Of a DNA stretch of 6,231 nt, positions 1 to 5,035 are shown piece by piece. The stretch comes from Ignavibacteriaceae bacterium (GTDB lineage Bacteria; Bacteroidota; Ignavibacteria; Ignavibacteriales; Ignavibacteriaceae). Numbering within the stretch: the stretch's first letter is position 1; every line of letters starts with the position of its first letter. Both the position numbers and the translations under genes were made by a program. The DNA lies in contig JANWIS010000118.1 of NCBI GenBank assembly GCA_025449775.1, positions 1 through 6,231 on the forward strand, read 5' to 3'. The notes under the pieces were generated by a model that saw only the letters and a program-made list of their open reading frames with translations, did not search any database and was not told the DNA's origin.

Positions 1-1931
1 CCGTTAAAATTAATTTTCTTAAGATACTCATCAAATTCACTCTGATTTAAATAGTCCATAAGAGATTCAGCTGGATCTGTATTTACACTGATAGTGGATA
101 AAAGTTTTTCTCCTGAAAATATTTTATAATTTCCTATTAAGAAGGTGTTGTTGTATGCTAAAAGATCAGAACTCTGTTCTTTTTCAATATTAATAATATC
201 TTCATATCCATCAGGAGTTTTTACTTTAACCTGTGGAAGTGTTCTTTCTGAAACGCTAACATTAATAATTTCTCCAGCCAGATTATCTTTTTCATTGTAA
301 TTTTTTGAAGCAAGATACATTATTGATTTCGTAATCAATGGTGCAAAAATGCTTTTGAGCGGAAAATCACTCCAGCTAAAAACCGGTGCAATGTTGAACA
401 ACAAAACTTTTCCTTCATCAACCGAGTACTCACTTAAAAAGCAGCTTCCGTCTTCAAGATTGATGATAGTCTTTCCCTTTCCGCCTGAATTTATTTTATA
501 GAATGAATAAAGCTCAGGTGAATCTACTTGTTTTTTTGTTTCGTCAATAAAAATATTTTCAAAGAGAGGATGATTAAAATCAATTTCATTAAAACGAACG
601 GACTGATCTTCGCCTGCATTTGCAATTCCATTTGATGGCGGTAACCCAAATGCGATTAATGAGCTGTTAAAATTTACAGTATTCATTGCAGATGCTGGAA
701 AAAAAATTACTCCTTTTCCTGAACTAAGGAAACCGCTAATCTTTTCTTTAGCATTAAAAAAATTATTACTTACAATTATAATTGCATTGTAATTATTCAG
801 TTGAGTTCCGGATATCTGTTCAGTTTTTTTAATACTCAAATCGAAATAACCCTGTTCAGAGACTGAATTCAGACCAGCTTCAATCATTTTTGTGTCAGAA
901 AAATCATCAGCAAGAATGAGCACTGGGATTTTCCGTGGAATGTCAAAAGATATGAACCTGATATTATCCTGCTGAAGATCGTCTTCTTCAATATCAACTG
1001 AAGCTTCATTAATTCCATAACTTTTTGCGAGTGCTTCTAGGTTTAAAATTTTTGATTCGCCCGGATTAAGATTTACACTTTGCTGCGCCGATCGTTCACC
1101 ATTAATAAATAAAGTGACAACAAGGTTATCTTTTATCCTGTTTGAATAATTTTTTATTGTCGCGTTGAATTTTACCGGTTTATCCTTTTCAAATATTTGT
1201 GTGTTTATCTCCAGGTCATCGATTCCAAAATTAGTAACTTCTTTTCCTGCGTAATTAAATGAATACAATCTAACCTGCTCGCCGAAATGTTCTTTCAATT
1301 CAATTACTTCGTCATCAGAAGCAAGTCTGCCCTTCTGAAAATCTGTGAACAAATAAATTTCCTTATTAAAATTTTTTGCTTTCCTAACAATATCGGCAGC
1401 TTTAATGATCGCATTATTCAGCTTACCGCTGGCATAATGAACAGAAACTGCATCAACTAATTCTTTAAACCTAATCAGGTTTGTTGTCATTTCAATTTCT
1501 TCCGGCTGATGAGAAACGAGTATCAATCCTGCTTCATCGCCTTCTTCAAATTGAGTTAACAATTCTTTAATCGTTTCTTTTGCCTGGTTGAAATAAGAAC
1601 CGTGCTCATCTATTACAGACATGCTGAAAGTATCATCAAGAATAAACACAGCTGTTGTTTTAGCAGCAGAAGTAGTTCCACCGATTGAAACTCCGACGAG
1701 TGTTGGTCGTGCAAAAGCAGTTACAATGCATAATATTATTAAAACTCTTAAGACAAGCAGCAGCCATTGTTTTAATTTTATTTTCCGGATTTTATTTTTT
1801 TGAAGTTCTTTAAGGAATTGCAGTGTACTGAATTCAATCTTCTTCAGCTTCCTGAGATTAAAAAGATGAATGATCACCGGGATAGACGCAGCTAAAAGTC
1901 CGAATAAAACAACAGGGTTAAGAAAAGTCAT
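1..1931 (-). CDS. BatA-domain membrane-anchored VWA protein (C-terminus cut off by window edge)
   Basis: An uninterrupted reading frame of 643 codons runs off the left edge without a stop. Residues 1-75 match the N-terminal double-transmembrane (BatA/aerotolerance) anchor: it begins MTFLNPVVLFGLLAASIPVI, has hydrophobic segments at about 6-24 and 57-75, and has a Lys/Arg-rich loop between them. By the positive-inside rule the loop is cytoplasmic and the rest extracytoplasmic. A VWA-like fold follows at about 92-225, with MIDAS-like D99-D-T-F-S103 and a conserved TD at 196-197; the usual Thr loop reads S-G-K170-L. About 230-325 looks like a beta-rich domain (inference). From about 333 a Rossmann/glutamine-amidotransferase-like region shows IPVLILADD (335-343) and GVIFFPA (407-413). 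Relatives usually end in another membrane segment, so perhaps 50-90 residues are missing. Bat proteins are linked to envelope stress or aerotolerance, but this one's role is unknown. The ATG at 1929-1931 is chosen because the anchor motif starts there; I see no clear Shine-Dalgarno. The gene is divergent from the MarR gene. Confidence 0.88.
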   Translation of the reverse strand, partial: MTFLNPVVLFGLLAASIPVIIHLFNLRKLKKIEFSTLQFLKELQKNKIRKIKLKQWLLLVLRVLIILCIVTAFARPTLVGVSIGGTTSAAKTTAVFILDDTFSMSVIDEHGSYFNQAKETIKELLTQFEEGDEAGLILVSHQPEEIEMTTNLIRFKELVDAVSVHYASGKLNNAIIKAADIVRKAKNFNKEIYLFTDFQKGRLASDDEVIELKEHFGEQVRLYSFNYAGKEVTNFGIDDLEINTQIFEKDKPVKFNATIKNYSNRIKDNLVVTLFINGERSAQQSVNLNPGESKILNLEALAKSYGINEASVDIEEDDLQQDNIRFISFDIPRKIPVLILADDFSDTKMIEAGLNSVSEQGYFDLSIKKTEQISGTQLNNYNAIIIVSNNFFNAKEKISGFLSSGKGVIFFPASAMNTVNFNSSLIAFGLPPSNGIANAGEDQSVRFNEIDFNHPLFENIFIDETKKQVDSPELYSFYKINSGGKGKTIINLEDGSCFLSEYSVDEGKVLLFNIAPVFSWSDFPLKSIFAPLITKSIMYLASKNYNEKDNLAGEIINVSVSERTLPQVKVKTPDGYEDIINIEKEQSSDLLAYNNTFLIGNYKIFSGEKLLSTISVNTDPAESLMDYLNQSEFDEYLKKINFN

Positions 1932-1953
1932 TAAGCCAATTTAATTAGTGAAT

Positions 1954-2048
1954 TAATTTTCAATATAGAAAATAGCAATATGATAATCCTTAAACCATAC
2001 AGGATTTTTTCACCAATCTTTCACACTTCACAATAGATAATTTTCAAT
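1954..2048. repeat. 11-bp direct repeat TAATTTTCAAT, two copies
   Basis: Identical copies of TAATTTTCAAT occur at 1954-1964 and 2038-2048. They are 84 bp apart, close to eight helical turns, so both copies would face the same side of the DNA. Paired sites flanking a divergent control region can bind one regulator co-operatively. The sequence is AT-rich and only two copies are present, so coincidence cannot be excluded. Confidence 0.3.
1985..2006. repeat. Second 6-N10-6 inverted repeat (AATCCT-N10-AGGATT)
   Basis: AATCCT at 1985-1990 and AGGATT at 2001-2006 form a perfect 6-bp dyad with a 10-bp spacer. This is the same geometry as the dyad at 2088-2109, but the half-site sequence differs. It lies about 55-75 bp upstream of the minus-strand BatA-like start codon, where an operator for that gene could sit. 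Function is inferred; no regulator is assigned. Confidence 0.3.
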
Positions 2049-2062
2049 CCATTTTTTCTATG

Positions 2063-2091
2063 TTGAGATTTTATCCGGCAGAACATATAAT
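2063..2091 (+). promoter_or_regulatory. Sigma-70-type promoter for the MarR gene
   Basis: A -35 box TTGAGA (2063-2068) and a perfect -10 box TATAAT (2086-2091) are separated by exactly 17 bp. The predicted transcription start is near 2098, giving a leader of about 26 nt before the ATG at 2124. The match to the general housekeeping consensus is strong. The layout differs from the TTTG/TAnnTTTG boxes of typical Bacteroidetes, which is part of the taxonomic reasoning. Confidence 0.7.
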
Positions 2092-2109
2092 TGAAGTAAC
2101 ATACAATTA
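2088..2109. promoter_or_regulatory. Inverted repeat overlapping the -10 box and start site: candidate MarR operator
   Basis: The 22-bp element is TAATTG-N10-CAATTA with perfect 6-bp arms at 2088-2093 and 2104-2109. It overlaps the last four bases of the -10 box and the predicted transcription start. MarR-family dimers commonly repress their own gene by binding a dyad at such a position. Autoregulation here is inferred from location and symmetry only. The arms are AT-rich, so chance occurrence is possible. Confidence 0.4.
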
Positions 2110-2123
2110 ACAGTGATTGGCCG

Positions 2124-2597
2124 ATGGGTGAAATACTAAAAATGCGATTGAAGCAGAAGAAGTTCAAAAGCATCGAACAGGAAGCCTTGCTTAATTTATT
2201 TCTTGCTTCGAATTATCTCCATTCGAAAATCGATACGATTTGCTGCAGATTTAAAATCACTTTGGCCCAGTTTAATGTGTTAAGAATTCTGAAAGGTGCT
2301 CATCCAAAAGGCTACCCGAGAGGTGAAATAATAATCAGAATGGTTGAACCTGCACCTGATGTTACACGACTGATCAGCAGATTAATCGAGGAAGAACTTG
2401 TTGAAAGATTTAGTTCGGATGATGACAAAAGACTTTCGCTTGCCCGGATAACTAAAAAAGGGAATTTACTTCTCACAAAAATAAACCCGGAAGTGGATAA
2501 ATTTTTAACTGATTATTGTTCTGTTCTGAATCATAATGAAAAAGAAACTCTATCAAATCTTTGTGAGAAGTTGTACGCCAAAGAAGTTAAAAGTTAA
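2124..2597 (+). CDS. MarR-family winged-helix transcriptional regulator
   Basis: This 157-residue protein has the usual MarR length. An N-terminal dimerisation helix (about 18-43, LLNLFLASNYLHSKID) leads into the winged helix-turn-helix: ITLAQFNVLRILKG (45-58), the recognition helix around 77-95 (APDVTRLISRLIEEELVER), and a wing with the DDKR signature (100-103) followed by LSLARITKKG. The C-terminal helices (about 114-151) complete the dimer interface. MarR proteins act as dimers in the cytoplasm, usually repressors released by a small ligand or by oxidation; the ligand here cannot be told. Adjacent cysteines C40-C41 sit just before the HTH, with others at 132 and 147. The start is uncertain: ATG 2124 lacks a clear ribosome site, while ATG 2142 (M7) has a weak GGTGA upstream. 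A strong promoter lies 33 bp upstream of 2124. The stop at 2595-2597 abuts the aconitase stop on the other strand. Confidence 0.9.
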   Translation: MGEILKMRLKQKKFKSIEQEALLNLFLASNYLHSKIDTICCRFKITLAQFNVLRILKGAHPKGYPRGEIIIRMVEPAPDVTRLISRLIEEELVERFSSDDDKRLSLARITKKGNLLLTKINPEVDKFLTDYCSVLNHNEKETLSNLCEKLYAKEVKS

Positions 2598-4856
2598 TTA
2601 CTTATTTTTTTCTGCAATCAGATTTAGTGCACTGCCGGCTTTAAACCATTCTATCTGTGCTTCATTCATTGTATGATTAAGCATAATTTCATCTTTGCTG
2701 CCGTCTTTATGCTTAACTATTATTTGAACCGGTTTGCCGGGTGAAAGTTTTGTAACCATCAAATCAACTTTATCTTCTTCTTTTATTTTATCATAATCAT
2801 TTGGATCAGCGAAAGTAAACGGAAGCATTCCTTGCTTCTTCAAATTTGTTTCGTGAATTCGTGCAAAACTTTTTACGATGATTGCTTTTCCGCCAAGATG
2901 TCTTGGTTCCATTGCTGCATGCTCACGGCTCGATCCTTCTCCGTAATTTTCATCACCTATAACTATCCAGCCGATTCCTTTTGCTTTATAATCTCTTGCA
3001 GTTTCATGAACAAACTTGTACTCGCCGGTTAAAATATTTTTCGATTTTCCTGCATCACCTGTGAAAGCATTTATTGCACCGAGAAACATATTGTTGGAAA
3101 TATTATCGAGATGTCCTCTAAATCTTAACCACGGACCAGCCATTGAAATATGATCAGTTGTGCATTTACCTTTTGCTTTAAGAAGAACCGGAATATCAAT
3201 AAAATCTTTTCCATCCCATTTATTAAATGGGGTAAGCAGCTGAAGTCTTTCACTTTTTGGATCAACTTTTACTGTGACCGAAGATCCGTCTTCAGCTGGT
3301 GGAATAAATCCGCTGCTTCCTTCATCAAATCCTTTTTGAGGAAGCTCTTCTCCGGTTGGCGGATTTAATTTTACTTTTTCTCCTTTTTCGTTAATGAGCT
3401 CATCTGTTATTGGGTTAAATGAAATACTTCCTGCTAATGCAAGTGCTGTTGTAATTTCTGGTGATGCAACGAATGCAAGTGTTTCAGAATTGCCATCATT
3501 CCGCTTTGCAAAATTTCTGTTGAATGATGTAACAATAGTATTTCTTTCACCAGTTTTAATATCCATTCTCTTCCACATTCCAATGCAAGGTCCGCATGCA
3601 TTTGCAAGAATTAATCCGCCGATATCAGTTAAAGATTTTAATTGTCCATCTCTTTCGATGGTTGCTCTAACCTGTTCGGAACCCGGAGTGATTGTGAACT
3701 GCGATTTTGTTTTTAATCCTTTTGCAATAGCCTGATCTGCAATGCTGGCAGAACGGTCAATATCTTCATAGCTTGAATTTGTACAACTTCCGATAAGTGC
3801 AACAGAAATTTTATCCGGGTAATTTTCTTTTTTGACTGCATCTTTCATCTGAGATATCGGCCATGCCTTATCTGGTGTGAATGGACCATTTAAATGGGGT
3901 TCAAGCTCAGTCAGATTAATTTCAATTACATGGTCGTAAAATTTTTCAGGATTTTTAAAAACTTCTTTATCAGCACAAAGTTCATCTGATATATTTTCAG
4001 CAAGTGCAGCAACGTCTGCTCGTTTTGTTATTCGCAAATAGGAAGACATTTTTTCATCAAAAGGAAATACTGAAGTTGTGGCTCCGATTTCAGCACCCAT
4101 ATTACAAATAGTTCCTTTGCCTGTACAGGAAATAGATTGAGTTCCATCACCAAAATATTCTACAATTGCACCGGTTCCACCTTTAACGGTTAAAATTCCA
4201 GCAAGTTTGAGTATTACATCTTTTGATGAAGTCCAGCCATTCATTTTTCCGGTTAATTTTACTCCGATAAACTTTGGCCATTTTAACTCCCATGGCATTC
4301 CTGCCATCACATCCACTGCATCTGCACCACCAACTCCGATTGCAATCATTCCTAATCCTCCGGCATTCGGAGTATGTGAATCAGTCCCGATCATCAATCC
4401 ACATGGAAACGCATAATTTTCTAAAACAACCTGATGGATAATTCCAGCACCAGGTTTCCAGAATCCGATGCCATATTTTCGTGAGATACTTTCAAGAAAA
4501 TCAAACACTTCTTTATTTTCTTCATTGGCTCTTAACAAATCGTCTTTAGCTCCAACCTGAGCCTGGATAAGATGATCGCAATGAACAGTTGATGGGACTT
4601 CAGTTATTTTTTTTCCTGCAGACATAAATTGAAGAAGTGCCATTTGGGCAGTTGCATCCTGCATTGCAACGCGGTCGGGTGCGAGTTCTGCATAATCGAT
4701 TCCACGCTTTAATTCATTTACAGGATTCAACCAGAGATGAGTATATAAAACTTTTTCAGAATAAGTGAGTGGTCTGTTAAGAACTTTTCTTACAGCGGTT
4801 AATTTTTCCCGGTAATTATTATATAATTTATTAATCATATCAAAGTTAGCGGTCAT
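2598..4856 (-). CDS. acn: Aconitate hydratase, mitochondrial type (aconitase)
   Basis: This complete 752-residue enzyme isomerises citrate to isocitrate via cis-aconitate in the TCA cycle, using a [4Fe-4S] cluster in the cytoplasm. Cluster ligands are C358 (IGSCTNSSYED) and C421/C424 (NACGPCIGMW). Active-site motifs include DSHTPNAGGLG (D159, S160, H161), FNRNFAKRND (R447, R452), KGKCTTDHISMAGPW (561-575) and the swivelling domain's GEGSSREHAA (S642, R644). Length and sequence follow the mitochondrial aconitase branch closely and not the roughly 900-residue AcnA/IRP or AcnB types. I place the start at ATG 4854-4856: it has AAAAGGA six bases upstream, and homology begins soon after it. The frame stays open upstream to another ATG at 4970, but those 38 extra residues have no family match and would read through the ribosome site. 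The gene is divergent from the response regulator and convergent with marR. All catalytic residues I checked are present, so it should be active. Confidence 0.97.
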   Translation of the reverse strand: MTANFDMINKLYNNYREKLTAVRKVLNRPLTYSEKVLYTHLWLNPVNELKRGIDYAELAPDRVAMQDATAQMALLQFMSAGKKITEVPSTVHCDHLIQAQVGAKDDLLRANEENKEVFDFLESISRKYGIGFWKPGAGIIHQVVLENYAFPCGLMIGTDSHTPNAGGLGMIAIGVGGADAVDVMAGMPWELKWPKFIGVKLTGKMNGWTSSKDVILKLAGILTVKGGTGAIVEYFGDGTQSISCTGKGTICNMGAEIGATTSVFPFDEKMSSYLRITKRADVAALAENISDELCADKEVFKNPEKFYDHVIEINLTELEPHLNGPFTPDKAWPISQMKDAVKKENYPDKISVALIGSCTNSSYEDIDRSASIADQAIAKGLKTKSQFTITPGSEQVRATIERDGQLKSLTDIGGLILANACGPCIGMWKRMDIKTGERNTIVTSFNRNFAKRNDGNSETLAFVASPEITTALALAGSISFNPITDELINEKGEKVKLNPPTGEELPQKGFDEGSSGFIPPAEDGSSVTVKVDPKSERLQLLTPFNKWDGKDFIDIPVLLKAKGKCTTDHISMAGPWLRFRGHLDNISNNMFLGAINAFTGDAGKSKNILTGEYKFVHETARDYKAKGIGWIVIGDENYGEGSSREHAAMEPRHLGGKAIIVKSFARIHETNLKKQGMLPFTFADPNDYDKIKEEDKVDLMVTKLSPGKPVQIIVKHKDGSKDEIMLNHTMNEAQIEWFKAGSALNLIAEKNK

Positions 4857-4862
4857 TTTAAG

Positions 4863-4869
4863 TCCTTTT
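4863..4869 (-). promoter_or_regulatory. Ribosome binding site that fixes the aconitase start
   Basis: On the minus strand AAAAGGA lies six bases before the ATG at 4856. It is the only Shine-Dalgarno-like match near the 5' end of this frame, and it decides the 752-residue start over the longer 790-residue reading. Confidence 0.75.
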
Positions 4870-4940
4870 CTTGAAGCAATAATAATTTTTTCCCGATTCA
4901 AAATAACGAAAAGCGAATAAATTTGCATTGTCTTGAAGCA
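4869..4940. repeat. 10-bp direct repeat upstream of aconitase (TCTTGAAGCA, two copies)
   Basis: TCTTGAAGCA occurs at 4869-4878 and 4931-4940, 62 bp apart. On the coding strand of aconitase it reads TGCTTCAAGA. The nearer copy directly abuts the ribosome binding site, so a bound protein or RNA factor there could affect expression. It is less AT-biased than its surroundings. Function is unknown. I see no convincing minus-strand promoter for aconitase in this interval. Confidence 0.35.
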
Positions 4941-4974
4941 TACAACGCCCTGCACGATTTTTGAAGACACTGAC

Positions 4975-4980
4975 TATAAT
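4975..4980 (+). promoter_or_regulatory. Candidate -10 box for the response regulator gene
   Basis: A perfect TATAAT hexamer stands 55 bp before the GTG start, with TG four bases ahead of it, close to an extended -10. No good -35 hexamer lies at 16-18 bp. The predicted start near 4987 would give a leader of about 49 nt. Weak -35 promoters often need an activator, but that is inference. Confidence 0.4.
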
Positions 4981-4981
4981 T

Positions 4982-5006
4982 TGAAATAAAATCCCGTTTT
5001 ATTTCA
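4982..5006. repeat. Perfect 10-bp inverted repeat between the -10 box and the ribosome site
   Basis: TGAAATAAAA (4982-4991) and TTTTATTTCA (4997-5006) are exact reverse complements around a 5-base centre, TCCCG. The dyad begins two bases after the TATAAT box and covers the predicted transcription start. This is an ideal place for a repressor operator or an autoregulatory site. As RNA it would form an AU-rich, rather weak hairpin. It is not a terminator for either neighbour because both genes are transcribed away from it. It is the longest perfect dyad I found between genes in this window. Confidence 0.55.
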
Positions 5007-5023
5007 TCCTAAATTTTATTTTG

Positions 5024-5031
5024 AAGGAAGG
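5024..5031 (+). promoter_or_regulatory. Strong Shine-Dalgarno fixing the GTG start of the response regulator
   Basis: AAGGAAGG at 5024-5031 places the AAGGA core seven bases ahead of GTG at 5036. This supports GTG as start codon over the in-frame TTG at 5021, which lies before the ribosome site, and over any later codon, since the receiver domain begins right after (SPILVIDDE). Confidence 0.8.
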
Positions 5032-5035
5032 TTGT

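Larger units (their letters stand above)
1932..2123. other. Divergent intergenic region between the BatA-like gene and marR
   Basis: This 192-bp AT-rich spacer separates two divergently transcribed genes and must hold both promoters. A strong promoter is visible only for the plus strand. Besides the dyads and direct repeat listed separately, there is an AT-only inverted repeat, TTAATT-AGTG-AATTAA, at 1941-1956 just upstream of the minus-strand start codon. It is so low in complexity that it may be chance. No ORF of credible coding character lies here. I could not identify a convincing minus-strand promoter. Confidence 0.8.

Noticed and set aside
1621..1803. 60-codon plus-strand frame inside the BatA-like gene
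   Set aside because: It is antisense to the membrane anchor and start of the VWA domain, which read cleanly on the minus strand.
2102..2108. TACAATT resembles an OhrR operator half-site
   Set aside because: The partner half-site AATTGTA is missing at OhrR spacing, and the regulator lacks the OhrR N-terminal Cys motif.
2591..2611. Possible rho-independent terminator at the marR/aconitase junction (AAGT...ACTT followed by seven Ts)
   Set aside because: The stem is only four pairs with one G-C, too weak to call a terminator on either strand.
2832..4416. Plus-strand open frames of 66-113 codons inside aconitase
   Set aside because: They are antisense shadows of a strongly conserved enzyme, with no family resemblance or ribosome site.
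4950..4965. A sigma-54-like -24/-12 element (CTGCACG-N4-TTGAA) before the response regulator gene
   Set aside because: Each of the two invariant dinucleotides is broken (GG is TG, GC is GA), so it is not a credible sigma-54 promoter despite the correct spacing.
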